DNA from: Welwitschia mirabilis
Lineage: Eukaryota; Gnetophyta; Gnetopsida; Welwitschiales
Direction: 5' to 3'
Assembly (NCBI GenBank): GCA_051453625.1
Contig: JBOZIK010000001.1
Span: forward strand, 45,027,504 to 45,077,111
DNA length: 49,608 nt
In this document: positions 1 through 12,249 of the stretch, in pieces
How positions within the stretch are numbered: position 1 is the first letter of the stretch
Layout: the number at the start of each line of letters is the position of its first letter
Program-made: the position numbers and the translations under genes
The notes under the pieces: model-generated
The model's input: only the letters and a program-made list of their open reading frames with translations
What the model was told of the DNA's origin: nothing
Database searches by the model: none

Positions 1-2289
1 TTTTTTTGTAATAGTAAAAGTGGTGATGATATGGCCTTAGGTGATGATGCTACTGCCATTGTATGCTATTTCCATATGTCTTCCACCATGTTGCTATCAC
101 ATGTCACTTTGCTCCTCCACTATGTGTCATTAAAGTTGATAGCTATTTATGATTTAATTTTTGATTAATTCCACAAGTGGATTTTGATCAATGTTTATGA
201 AAACTTCAGAACATAGCTTTTGCATTATTTCTCTCTAAGTGACCAACAATACTGGTGACTTGGATGACAACACTAGCATTTAACATTTTCTTCAAAAAGT
301 AGCAATTACTGAAATTATCATGGAAAAGTTCATGATTTCATAAAACATGCTAAAAAGGGTAGAAGACATAATTTTATGATAAAATAACTATTTTAATATC
401 TTCTCTTAGGTTAGATTGGTTAAATGAACTCAATCTAAATGTTAATTTTTTCACGTAAAAACATCTCCTAACTAGACTTTTGCTAGACTATTAGAAAAAA
501 GTTGATAAAGAAATGATAAACATGGAAAAATTATCTAAGGAAAATATGCAAGTATGGAAAATGATATAACTTCATAAAATTTTTGATTAATTTTTGAAAT
601 AAAGGTATCGAAATTAGAAAAATTTTTAAAAAATGGATGCCATATCCCCTAATCAAAAACAAACTTTTTCGTTAAAAAGATGGAAAAATTTCATACAAAT
701 TTTGAGGACATTCTAAAAGAAAGAGTTTTATTACATGACTTTTTAATACTACATTCTAGAAAAAATACTTTAATGTAACACACTATCATGTAAAACAAAA
801 ACTATAATGCATAAAATACTAAAGTAGAAATACTCTTAAAAATAATGATCAATCACTTATTTTAAAAGTTAGGATTATTGTGAAGGTAAAGAGAATGGGA
901 CTAAATGTTAAAATGAAAAAATGAAGGTAAACTGTGATAGTAAGAAATGGATTATAGTCAGTTTCTAGAAAAGTTTAGGAGGGATAGAAAATCTGAAAAG
1001 ATTGTACATGGGATGGGTGATGTTGAAGAGGAGTTCAGAAGTCAAAACTAAAAAATGAACGGTGATGACTAGGACTAGCAGTGATGCCAGCTATTTTGGA
1101 ATTCTGCAACTAAAATTGTATGATATGGTTTATTAGCAGAAATGATAAATTTTAGTATTACAGTCTAAAATCAATGTTGAATGGAATAAATAGAATAGGG
1201 ATGGGATCTAAATTTGCACTGCAGATGAAAACTCATTATGATTAGAACTTGTATATATAATGTATGATAATGGTAATTAAAACTAATCTGAAACCTATGA
1301 ATGCAAAAAAAAAAAAAAAAAAAATGCCTAAGTTACTTGTCACTTTATTGAAATTTTTGTGGATGTTATGTCTAACTTTAATGGATCAAAATGTTAAACA
1401 AATAAGATATTCATTAAGTACACTTACAAAAATTCAAAATTAGTAAGTAAATTCTTAAGTACATAAGTTAAGAAAAGTAAACACAAAAAGTATCTCCAAA
1501 TCCCACATTTTATNNNNNNNNNNTGTCTTTTCCGAAATTACACATGTTTCTTTTTCAAGCATTTGGACCAAATTAAGCATTTAGTGTTATGACATTTTCT
1601 TCCAACAAAATTAAGTATGTTTTTTTTGAAGAAATCAGTGCTACATTACCAGTGAGAATTTATAGTTTAATGCAATTGATCATGTCATAAATAGTTCATT
1701 AGAGTTACATTAGCAATGAGCATACATAGTCACAATGTAGTTAACTAAACTTAATTAATTGATCATAATAAGATGTTCTTGTGGAAAAGATATATTTTAT
1801 TTTTTAATTCTTCTTCTAATATTTAATATTTTATTTTTATAAACATAAGAATGGCATAGGTTCATTAGCCTAATAAAGAAAGTCCTAACCTCATAAAATG
1901 CTTTAAAAACAAAATAACATAGTATAAAGATAGATTCCACCTTTAGCCATATTTTCCAAATTAGAGACCTCAAGTGAAACTAACCTTAAAAAGATAACTA
2001 AAAAATAAGCATGGTATTATCTAAACTTCTACTAACAAGATGATCACTTACTAATAGTTTATTCATTAAGAGCCATCAACCAGGATCATCAGATCTTAAA
2101 GACTCATGAATAGTTGGGAGGAATGGATGATTGGTGAGTTTTATTAAATAATGTCATAGTTAAAGGGGTGTGTGATGAGGTTTAAGATGATAGTGGATTT
2201 ATTCTATGTTGAGGGTGGTATTTGAGGTTTTATAAATGAAAAGGCTTAAAATGATGATTGTACAGATGGTAATGCTTAGGTGATATTTG
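1..2289 (-). repeat. L-A: partial copy of long LTR-like unit L
   Basis: This stretch aligns by eye, in order, with 3080-5440. Landmarks are the GATGATGC/ATGCTAT block near 40 and 3100, the ATGATAAAATAAC block near 378 and 3494, the TTTTGCTAGAC block near 478 and 3592, and the GGTTTAAGATGA-type block near 2178 and 5333. It lacks the first ~790 bp of the unit, which begins at 2290 in the next copy. No coding frame was found. There is a 10-N gap at 1514-1523 and a poly(A) run near 1303-1323. I infer it is the LTR of a decayed minus-strand retrotransposon, because homologous copies elsewhere abut a primer-binding-site-like motif (12229-12249). Confidence 0.6.
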
Positions 2290-5200
2290 CTACAAAATAG
2301 TGTTATTCATTATATTAAAATGCGAACATCCAATAAACTGAGTGATGACCCATTATCGTTATCTTCATAGGGATATATATGTGGTAATCTTAACAAAAGT
2401 AACACAATAATTACAATCTTGCAATGAAAATCAAAATAAAAACTAAAAACAAAGATTGAGATGAATTTAAACTTGGTTAGCAGAGGAGGGAAATGAACTA
2501 ATTTCAAAGGTCTAGATTAAAACATCCAACCTGCAAAATTTTTACTTCGACAATGTCCTATAATTTCCTACAACATAAGCTCAATGTAGTCTAATCTAAA
2601 AATCACTAGTATCATGTTTATATGCACTAACAAGAAAAGAACGAACAATTACTTAAATATTCAAATAAGAAACAATCTCACCTAAAGATTACTAGTACCA
2701 TGTTAATGTACACTAGTAATGAAAGAACGAACAAGTTATTCTTATATTAAAAACAAAAAAAAATACATTACATCAAAGGACAAAAATAAAGCAAGTATAG
2801 CCTCCTTAAGGCTAGCCTTGAAGATAGCTTACTCCCAAAAGAGGAGCCTAAAATTCCATGTTGAGTTACTTCTCTAAGGTTTTACCAATTTTCCCTCAAT
2901 CAAATGTTTCTTTACAAATGAGAGATTAATGTTCTTTTATATATGAGAGAATGCTTGAACATTTTTAGCATGCAGTGGTTGGTGGGTGTTACATAAGAAG
3001 AGTTATACTTGGGTAGTTACTTAAGAAGGAAGTTATAAATTTTGACATATAGCCTTAATAGAGGATTTTTTGTCTTCTTATGAAAGAGAGGTGATGACAC
3101 ATCCTTTGAATGATGATGCAAATTCCACTGAATGCTATGCCATGTATCCTCCATATCATTGTTTTTATTATTGCCAAATGTTGTTGTAGTGTATTATCTT
3201 GCACTTCTGCCATGTGTTGCTAAAGTTAAAAGTTAAATGTAATTTATCATCTAACTAGGCTCATAAGTGTAATGTGATAAACTTCCCAAAAATATATAAG
3301 AACATAATAATTAATTGATTTTAGCCTTAAAAACCAGTGGTGCTATTGACCTAAACAATAGTTCCTATGTTTTAGGTTAGAATACTTTCAAATTATAAAG
3401 TATCTTCTAGAAGGAAGCAATAAAGCTGAAAATATTATGAGAAAGTTCCTAATTACATGAAACATAATAAAGGAATAGAAGATATCATTTTATGATAAAA
3501 TAACTAATTTAATATTTTCTATCTAAAATTGATCAAATATAATTTCTTAGAATGCTAATTTTTGCATGTAAACACATCACCTAATCACAGTTTTGCTAGT
3601 CTCTTAGAAAAAGGTTGATAAAAAAATTATAAACATGGGAACAATTGTGTAAGTAAAATGTTCAAGTATGGAAGCAATATAATCTTTTTAAAAATTTTTA
3701 ATCAATTTTTTATAAATAATACATCAAAATTCTATGAAAAATGGATGCCATATCCCCTAACCAAAAATAGACTTTATCCTTAAGGAGATAGAAAACTTTA
3801 ATACAATGCTTTTGAGAATAAGTCAAAGTATTTGAAAAGGAGATTTTATGTCACATGGCTTTTTCATAGTATAAGCTAGAAAATCACTATAATGTAAGCA
3901 CTTCCAAACTCTAGGAAATACTACAATGTTAAAAACTTTAAACTAGCATGCAAAACACATTTGAAAACACTATAATGTAATACCTAAGAAAATGCAAAAA
4001 GTGAGATATCCTTAGAAATAATAATCAATAAATTACTTTACAAATTAGGATTATTGTAAATATGAGGAAAATGACATCGAAGTTGAAAACAAAAAGTTGA
4101 AAACAAAATTTGATGATTATAAATGGATTATAGTTAGTTCCTAAATAATCTTATTAGGAATAAAAAGTTTGAAAAGATTATAAATGGGATGTGTAATATT
4201 GTAAAAGTGTTTGAATGTGAAATTGAAAAATTAATAGTGGCAAAGGTAAGAACTAGGAGCAACACTTGTTGTTTTAGAATTCTATAGGTGATATTTTATG
4301 AAATGATTTATTAGCTAAAATGATAATTTATAGCGTTATAGCCTAAATTCAATGGTAAATAAATGGAATGGAAATGGGATGAAAATTTGCACTACATAAT
4401 GAACTATCACTACAACTAGAGCTTTTATTTTCAATACATAGAAATGAAAACAAAAACTAATCTAAACAACTATGAATGCAAAAGATAAAGTTTCCTAGAA
4501 AAATAACCACTTTATTGAAATTTTAGTGAGTTTTATGTTTATGTGAAGAAATCGAGATTTCAAATAAATAAAATATCCTTTAAGTAACCTGTAAAATTCA
4601 AAAATTAGTTAAGTAAAATCTAGATTATATAAGTTGAAAAAATGAATAACATAAGAGTTTTCAAATCTTATCTTTTCTTTTCATTTGTACCTTTTCTACA
4701 ATCACATATATTTCTTGTTTTAAGCATTTAGATGAAATCAATCATCTAATGGTATGACATCTTATTCCAATAGAATCAAGCATGCTGTTTCATAAAGAAG
4801 TTAGTGCTACATCTTTAGTGAGTGTTTATAGCTCCGATGTAATTAAACATGTCATACATAGATCATTATAACTATGTACCTAAAAGCATCTATAGCCTCG
4901 ATAAAGAGGAGATAGTTTAGTTTCTTTTGATTACTCCTTTTCATATTTAATATCTTTTATGCACGTGAAACGTGTCATTGGCTTATCAACCTAATCAAGA
5001 AAAATATTGTCCCCATAAAATCCTTGAAAACATAAAACATCATATGAAGGTAGATTCCATCTTTTTCAACTATATTTTCTGAATTTCGATACATCAAGTG
5101 AAATTAGCCTTAACAAGATAACTTGAAAATAAGCAAAAGGTTTTCTTAAAAAGTACAAATAAAATTAAATTTTACCTAATCCATAATGACAAGGTGATCA

Positions 5201-5440
5201 TTTATTAATGATCTATTTATTAAGAGCCATCAACCAATGTTATTAAGTATTAGGAACTTATAGATAAATGGATGAGGAGGATGGTTGGTGAGTTTTATTA
5301 GGTGGTTCCAAAGTGGAAGGGGTTGTTGATAAGGTTTAAGATAAGAATGACTTATTTTGTATCATGGATGGATTTGGAATTTTCTAAGTAAAAAAGGTTT
5401 AAGGTGATGATTGCATAGGTGTAGTGCTTGGTGGTTTAAG
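2290..5440 (-). repeat. L-B: longest copy of LTR-like unit L (~3.1 kb)
   Basis: The first part (2330-3600) matches 7915-9130 and 12310-13890. The rest (3080-5440) matches 1-2289. The best shared landmark is GGGATATATATGT followed by the ACAAAGATTGAGATGAATTT block, at ~2370-2475 and again at ~7931-8035. L-B directly follows L-A in the same orientation, so two units are head to tail. No ORF of note. About 3 kb is long for an LTR and matches the large-LTR, non-autonomous LARD class. Exact termini are not resolved. Confidence 0.55.
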
Positions 5441-5879
5441 AAAGAAAGACTATCAAGTAATAATGTTTTTAAAGTTTTTATCTTTTTTCATCCTAAATCT
5501 AATCTAAAAGGAAAATTCATTTTGAAGGGGAAAAATCCTAATCTAAAAGCATAAAATAAAACTAATTCTAAGGTACTGGTATGGAGGCTCAAGATGGTGA
5601 TGAATGCAAGGTTTATATTATGGGTCAAAATTACACAAAGCATTTTGAGTTGAGAGATAATTCTTATACATTTTTATGCATAAATCTATAAAATTAGAAA
5701 AAAATTAACATAAGTAGTAAAATTTATACATTCAAAGTTAGAAACAGTCCATCCTTTAGCTTTTTTTTCTTATTTAACAACTCATGCAAAACATCATTTT
5801 GAGCTGAAGATAAAAGTATGTTGGAGATCATTAGAGAAGGTGAATAATCATGAAAAAAAAATTTAGAAAATGTTTCCAA

Positions 5880-6440
5880 AGCAAATGAAGTTGGTATTTT
5901 TGATTAAATCTTAAGTCTTGCTTAGAATATAAAGATAAAGGTAAAATATTTGGCTTAAGATGTTGTTAATAAAAAAGTTCTTCATAAGATGAATTATGTG
6001 TGGGCTCTTTGCTAATGGTCTCCTATTCATTAAGGTTGCTAGGGGATTCCTCCTGATGTGGTTATGCAAGAGATACTAGTTGTAATTTAAAGATAGGTTC
6101 CTTTTTAATATTATCCCTCTAATTCATGTCACTTATTGATTCATCGTTAGTTGTATAACTCTCAAAGTTGTAGCCTTTCTTCTATAGTTGCTCATTTTCT
6201 ATTGATTACTCATCGTATGATATGTTTAATCCAAATCCAAAGTATAACCTTCTTATACATAATCTTTCACTCTCTAATGCATTTTTAATTTAAGGTTCTC
6301 ATGGATTTCATCATTGGTTACTTCACAGATTTCTTCCTCATTCCTAAATGCTTTAACTTGGGTATCATTAATTTTACTATCCTTATCCCTTTTAAGGTTG
6401 TTAAGATTATTAAGTTCATTGAATGTAAAAAGGTTGTTCT
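5880..6440 (-). pseudogene. Unrecognised ORF remnant in X, conserved with the X' copy
   Basis: I do not recognise this protein. Read on the minus strand, it shares frame-preserving stretches with the copy at 9480-10138: DSKINDTQ against DSEINDIQ, then ENEQ..KGYNFESYT against EHEQTFEEGYTFENYT, then PHQEESPSNLNE against PHEEESPSYLNK. The deduced protein is polar and rich in Glu, Asn and Ser, with no visible signal peptide or membrane segment. It is broken by several stops and at least one frameshift. Amino acids are conserved between copies whose DNA has diverged, so this was probably coding once. It could be a degenerate gag or a family-specific ORF; I cannot tell which. Confidence 0.45.
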
Positions 6441-7643
6441 CTTTTTATTTCTTAAGAATAATAGTGATTTGAGTATTGGTTTGGATACATATTAAAAAAT
6501 TTACTCAATAGTTTTCATGGTTTGCTTTTAAGATTTCATGATCCCTTTAGCATTTTTCTTTATAGAATGTCTAGGTGATTGAGGCAAAGACATGCTACGA
6601 TGGAGTTGGTAAAAGTTTATAAGAAATTCTATAAGATATCTTCTAAGGATTTTAAAGATGGTTGTCAAGAGTAAGAAGTTCAAGTGTATTAGTTAAATGA
6701 TGAAGAACATCAAAAGGAATATGGAGACAAGGGTTGTGAGGACAATAAAAGGCATAAAATCAAACACTCTTTGTTCAAAATAAGGATTTTCAAACTTAGG
6801 ATTATAAAGAAGTTGATCTATGTATGGAGGGTGTTATTAGGATTTGAATATATTCTTCCAAGGCTTTCTTAGTATTAGAAGGATCTCTAGGTTTCAAATA
6901 GTATGGGTTGTATTAAAGGTAATTTTCTGAAGGTTGTATATAATCTCCTATAGTTTTTTTAGGTTGAATTTGATTTTTAAAATTAGAGGGATTTTCATAG
7001 TTCCCATAGACAAGTTATAGTTCAGAAGGTATGTCAAATGGATCACATGTCTAACTCATGATAAGCTTTAACAGTTAGTAAAATTCATCATAAGGTTATG
7101 TTTTCTTAACTTTCAAGGTTTTAAAGGGGGTTTGAAATCAAAAGGAATTTAAGAGGCCAAATAGAGATTAAGTGGAAAAACTGAGTGAAAAACTCATGAA
7201 AAAAACTAGTGACACCGATTACTGTTCATGGCAATGCAAGTCTTTTTTAGAGAATTACTTATAATAAAAAGGGTAGTTAAGGGTGTGGATATGTAATAGT
7301 TTCACATTATAGGAAATAAAGAATGAGTAGTGGAAAAGAAATGGCAGTGAAATGAAATGAAGTAAAATCTATGGAAAAATCCTAAAGATTTTTTTAAAAA
7401 TTTTTACAGAAAAAATGAAACATACTAAACACAAATTATAACTACTGAAATGAAAAATTTGTAAAAATGAAAAAAAAATAAAAAAATGTGAGTCTTTATA
7501 TAGTTTCATTGTTTTCTTTTTTGATCCTCTTTTGAGTTAGAACCTATAAAAAACACATTATAACTATAACACAAAAGGTCTGATGTTGAACTGATCTTTA
7601 GGTTAGGATAAAAATTACACAAAACTATTTAAAAAAAAGAAAA

Positions 7644-7645
<2 letters not shown>

Positions 7646-7709
<64 letters not shown>
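7646..7709. repeat. (GA)n microsatellite running into a gap
   Basis: An uninterrupted GA dinucleotide run of about 64 bp ends at the 205-N gap (7710-7914). The gap probably reflects assembly failure in this tract. Confidence 0.95.
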
Positions 7710-7914
7710 NNNNNNNNNNNNNNNNNNNNNNNNNNNNNNNNNNNNNNNNNNNNNNNNNNNNNNNNNNNNNNNNNNNNNNNNNNNNNNNNNNNNNNNNNNN
7801 NNNNNNNNNNNNNNNNNNNNNNNNNNNNNNNNNNNNNNNNNNNNNNNNNNNNNNNNNNNNNNNNNNNNNNNNNNNNNNNNNNNNNNNNNNNNNNNNNNNN
7901 NNNNNNNNNNNNNN

Positions 7915-9138
7915 TATCATTCTCTCCTTAGGGATATATATGTAATAAGATTAATTAAAGTAATACAATAATTACAATCTTGTAATGAAAATCAAAGAAA
8001 AAAACTAAAAACAAAGATTGAGATGAATTTAAACTTGGTTTGTATAGGAAGGAAATGAACTAGCCCCAAATGTCTATCTTGAATCATCTAAGTTGCAAAA
8101 CATTTACTTTGATAATGTTCTATAAATTATTGAAATATAATCTCAATGTAGTTTCACATAGAGATTATGAGTACCATGTTAATGTACCATACTAATAAAA
8201 GAATAAAAAACTACTTAAATATTCAAATAAGAAATAGTCTCACCTAAATACTACTAGTACAATGTTAATATTCACTAGTAACAAAAGAATGAATAACTTA
8301 TTCTTGTACTAAAAACTAAAAAAATAAATTACATGAAAGGATAAAATAAAAACACCTATAGAATCCTCAAGGCTAGCCTTAAAGCTAGCTTGCTTCTAAA
8401 AGGGTAGTTTAGAATGCCATGTTGGCTTGACACTCTAAAGATTTACCAATTTTCCACTAGTCAAAAGCTTTTTACAGATAAAGGCTCAAGGCTTTATAGA
8501 TGAGTAAAGGCTTGGACATCTTTGACATGTAGTGATTGATGAATGATTACATAAGGAGGTTATACTAGGATGGTTACTTAAGAAGAAAGTTACAAATTTT
8601 GGCATGTAGCCTTAATAGAGGATTCCTTTGTATTCTTATGAAGAAGAAGTAATAACATGTCCTCTAAATGATGATGTAGCTTCCATCAGATGCCATGCCA
8701 TCTGTTCTCCATGTCATTATCTACATTACTGTCATATATCACTCTGACGTATTATTTTGTGCTTCTACCATGTGTTCTTGAAGTTAAAGATTGAATCTAA
8801 TTTATCATCTGACTAATCCCATAAGTGTAATGTTATAAACTTTCTAAAAACATGTAAGAACTTAATAATTCAGTTATTTTGCCTTAAAAAATTGATAGCA
8901 CTAGTGACCTAGATGGTGGTGCTAACATTTTTTATTAGAATTCTCTCAATTTGTAGATTATCTTCTAGAAGATATCAATAAAGTTGAAAATGTTATGAAA
9001 CAATTCATAATTACATAAAACATAATAAAAAGATCAGAAGAGATCATTTTATGATAAACTAACTAATGTAATGTCTTTGTCTACATAAAATTAATCAAAT
9101 ATACTTGCTTGTGATGTTAATTTTTGCATGTGAATAAG
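7915..9138 (-). repeat. L-C: truncated copy of LTR-like unit L
   Basis: It aligns with 2330-3570 and 12310-13880. Shared blocks include GGGATATATATGT, the ATTACAATCTTG/AATGAAAATCAAA block, CTCACCTAA..TACTAGTA and AAGGCTAGCCTT. At 9139 it jumps from the TTTTTGCATGTG position straight into the start of X', so the ~1.9 kb seen at 3560-5440 in L-B is absent here. Non-coding. Confidence 0.6.
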
Positions 9139-9479
9139 TGGTTTTAAGAAAGAAAGACTATTAAAAAAAGTTTTTTTTAATGTTTTCAAAATTTTCCATT
9201 CTAAATCTAATCTAAAAGGAAATTTTAATTTAAAGGAAAAATCCAATATAAAAGAATAAAAATAAATTATACTTTTGGACTAAAATGGTTTTCTAAGATG
9301 ATGCATGTAAAGTGGCTCAAGAGTGAGAAGCAAAGATTGAATGATGAGTTAAAATTTTGTGAAGAATTTTGTATCGAAAGTGAATCCCTGAAAAGTTTAA
9401 TGCATGAATTCATAAAATTAGAGAAAAAACTAGTATAAATATAAAGTCTATGCATTTAAACTAAAAAATAGTCTATTCT

Positions 9480-10138
9480 TTAGCTTGTTTTTATTTGTTC
9501 AATAACTCATACAAGACATAATTTTAAGGTGAAGAAAAAAGTGGAGTTTAAGACCATTAGAGAAGGTAAATGTTCACTAGGAAAATTGTCAATAGATGGT
9601 TCCAAGGCTAAAAATGGTTGATCTTACTTAGAAGATAAAGATATAGGTGAAATGGTTGGTTCATGAACTTGTTAAGCAAAATATGAAAATTTCTCATAGG
9701 ATGGATCATGTATGAGCTCTTTACTAGTGTTCTTCTCCTTATTTAGATAACTAGGGGATTCTTCCTCATGTGGTTTCACAAGTGATAATGGTTGTAATTC
9801 AAAGAAAGGTTCTTATTTGATGTTGTCTTTCTCATTAATGTTGCTTATTAATTCAATTTCTATTGTATAATTCTCAAAGGTATAACCTTCCTCAAATGTT
9901 TGCTCATGTTCTAAAGATTTTTCATTCTCTAATATGCTTAATTCTTCACTAAAGTATAGCCTTTTCTTAAATGATTATTTATTCTTTGGTGCATTTTTAA
10001 CCTTAAGGTCATCATGGATTTACTCATTGATTTATTCTTTACTTCTAGAGGGTATGGCTTGGATATCATTGATTTCACTATCATAAATTCTTTTAAGGTT
10101 TTAAAAAGTCCTATGATTATGTTCATAGAATGCAAGAA
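9480..10138 (-). pseudogene. Unrecognised ORF remnant in X', better preserved copy
   Basis: One minus-strand frame can be followed for about 220 codons, from near 10138 to a stop at 9480-9482, interrupted by stops most of which fit CAA-to-TAA changes at glutamine. Readable pieces are SEINDIQAIPSRSKE, FSEELSILENEKSLEHEQ, EEGYTFENYTIEIEL, PHEEESPSYLNKEKN and ELIHDPSYEKF. The product is acidic and polar, without cysteine clusters, a zinc knuckle or a D-(S/T)-G motif, so it does not look like a normal gag-pol. Its partner at 5880-6440 shows the same words. The upstream end is lost at the 10257 gap. Function unknown; a family-specific accessory ORF or a very degenerate gag are the alternatives. 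Confidence 0.5.
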
Positions 10139-10224
10139 GATTTTTTTTCCTTCTTCTTGGTTGAGTATACTAATAGTTTAAACATTAGTTTAGTCTATTT
10201 ATTGAAGAATTTACTAAATATTTT

Positions 10225-10828
10225 TCATGATTCACTTATAACATTTCATGATTCTTNNNNNNNNNNNNNNNNNNNNNNNNNNNNNNNNNNNNNNNNNNNN
10301 NNNNNNNNNNNNNNNNNNNNNNNNNNNNNNNNNNNNNNNNNNNNNNNNNNNNNNNNNNNNNNNNNNNNNNNNNNNNNNNNNNNNNNNNNNNNNNNNNNNN
10401 NNNNNNNNNNNNNNNNNNNNNNNNNNNNNNNNNNNNNNNNNNNNNNNNNNNNNNNNNNNNNNNNNNNNNNNNNNNNNNNNNNNNNNNNNNNNNNNNNNNN
10501 NNNNNNNNNNNNNNNNNNNNNNNNNNNNNNNNNNNNNNNNNNNNNNNNNNNNNNNNNNNNNNNNNNNNNNNNNNNNNNNNNNNNNNNNNNNNNNNNNNNN
10601 NNNNNNNNNNNNNNNNNNNNNNNNNNNNNNNNNNNNNNNNNNNNNNNNNNNNNNNNNNNNNNNNNNNNNNNNNNNNNNNNNNNNNNNNNNNNNNNNNNNN
10701 NNNNNNNNNNNNNNNNNNNNNNNNNNNNNNNNNNNNNNNNNNNNNNNNNNNNNNNNNNNNNNNNNNNNNNNNNNNNNNNNNNNNNNNNNNNNNNNNTCAT
10801 GATTCACTTATAACATTTCATGATTCTT
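10225..10828. other. N gap (540) flanked by a 32-nt exact repeat
   Basis: 10225-10256 and 10797-10828 are identical (TCATGATTCACTTATAACAT and the next 12 nt). Contig ends that overlap but were not merged would look exactly like this. Confidence 0.85.
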
Positions 10829-12228
10829 TTAATGTTTTCTTCTAGAGAATGTAAAGGGGATTAGGGTGAAGGCATGTTGAAATACATATAGACAATATTT
10901 GCTAAGAAACTTTGTAGGGTATCTTATAAGAATTTCAAAGAAGATTTTGAGTGTAGAAAGATGGAGAATATTAATCAAATAATGAAGAATTTGAAAAGGA
11001 AGATAAAGGATAAGGATTGAAGAGTAAAGGGTTTTAATAAGATGATGAGTAATAAGGATCATAAGGGACAATGAAAGATACAAGATCAAATTATTTTTAT
11101 TAAAAGTGATTATTTTCAAACTCAAGGTTATAAAGAGTTGAACTAAGTAAATTCTAAGTTTTGAAGATAATCTCCAAAGATTTTCTTAGTATCATAAGGA
11201 TATTGAGGTTTAAAAATATATAGGTTTTATTTGCATTAAAGGTAGTCCTATAAAGTTTCCTTGGATCAATTATAATCTCTTACATCCTATTTTGGTTAAA
11301 TATAACTAGTAAAGTTATAAGGATTTTCATATTAAATAGGTCTCTTTTTAATATTAAGCTCTTTAGTTAAGAAGACATTTTGGTATTTATGGGGTATTTT
11401 ACACAGTCTCTCATAAGGATCATGTACCCAATCCTGATCTAGTTTTATAACTCAATCCCAATCTAGTTTTAGAAAACAAACTATAAAATGAACTGTAGGA
11501 TTATATTTTTCTAACTTTTTGAGGTTTTAGAAAGGACTAAATATCAAAAGTGTTGAGAGGATTTAAAAGAAGACTAATGAAAATTTTGGAGGTGTTTTAA
11601 GTAAGAATGTTGGTGACATCAGTTAGGTTTACTAATAGCACTAATTACTTGAAGAAAAATTTCTAAAAAAAAACTAAGGTTACATTTGGAGTTGTGAATA
11701 ATATTTTATGTTATGGATTAAAAACAAATAAGAAATTGAAAATGAAATAGTAGGTAAATGAGATGAACAAAACTTATGAAAAAAACCCTAAAATAATTTT
11801 TTTATAATTTTAACCCAAAAAATCTAAAAATTCAATAAAAAGAAAAGCTAGCTATAGAAACAAAATTTGTAGGAAACACAAAGAAACATATAAAAAAAGG
11901 GATCTCTATATTAGTTTTTTATCTTTTTTCAATACTTGTTTAGTCATGACCTATAAAAAACTCATTATATCCAAAAAAAGAATATCTAATATGGAAACGT
12001 TGTTCATGTTAGAGTATAAAAATTAGACAAAAGTTTTAAAAAGGACTAGTTCAGGTATCACTGGAAATAAATCAAAACCCACCATTGGAAAGAAAATAAA
12101 ATAAAAAAAGGATTAGTTTAGATATCACTACAAGGAACTAATATCAACCACTAGAAAAAATTAAAAACTAAACTAAAAATTTCAAGAAATAAAAACTATC
12201 CTCCTCCTAAGAAGCTACCATGCCATTG

Positions 12229-12249
12229 TCCTTAGCAATAGTGCCAAAA
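12229..12249 (-). promoter_or_regulatory. Primer-binding-site-like motif of LARD-like element
   Basis: On the minus strand this reads TTTTGGCACTATTGCTAAGG followed by a GGCATGGTAGC context. It resembles the TTTGGCGCCGTTGCCGGGGA context that follows the 5' LTR of many plant Ty3/gypsy elements, with differences mostly of C-to-T or G-to-A type. It sets the element on the minus strand, with the 5' LTR at higher coordinates. Confidence 0.6.

Larger units (their letters stand above)
5441..7709 (-). mobile_element. X: internal segment of LARD-like element, first copy
   Basis: The segment is homologous to 9139-12249. Shared landmarks are TTTAAGAAAGAAAGACTAT (5436 and 9143), CTAAATCTAATCTAAAAGG (5493 and 9202), and CTAGGGGATTC near 6046 and 9751. 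Lying between L copies, it is read as the internal region of an LTR element on the minus strand. No gag, protease or RT was recognised, but a conserved unrecognised frame is present (5880-6440). The right edge is lost in a (GA)n tract and a 205-N gap, so the primer-site end of this copy is missing. Confidence 0.55.
9139..12249 (-). mobile_element. X': internal segment of LARD-like element, second copy
   Basis: This is the more complete internal segment, bounded by L-C and L-D. It ends on the right in a primer-binding-site-like motif (12229-12249). Next to that motif, 12030-12190 holds two diverged ~60-bp units (GGACTAGTTCAGGTATCAC and GGATTAGTTTAGATATCAC). Similar leader repeats precede the primer site of the Athila-like element at ~19930-20100, which links the two families. 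The only coding trace is 9480-10138. The N run 10257-10796 is flanked by a 32-nt exact repeat and may be artificial. Confidence 0.55.

Noticed and set aside
2310-2507. 65-codon hydrophobic minus frame
   Set aside because: AT-driven frame in repeat L; not conserved as protein in L-C or L-D.
6301-6495. 64-codon + strand frame, hydrophobic
   Set aside because: It is antisense to the conserved minus-strand X frame and has no counterpart in X'.
10232-10813. Long open frames spanning N runs (also near 34166-34681 and 35552-36389)
   Set aside because: The openness is produced by unknown bases; only the real-sequence ends were considered.
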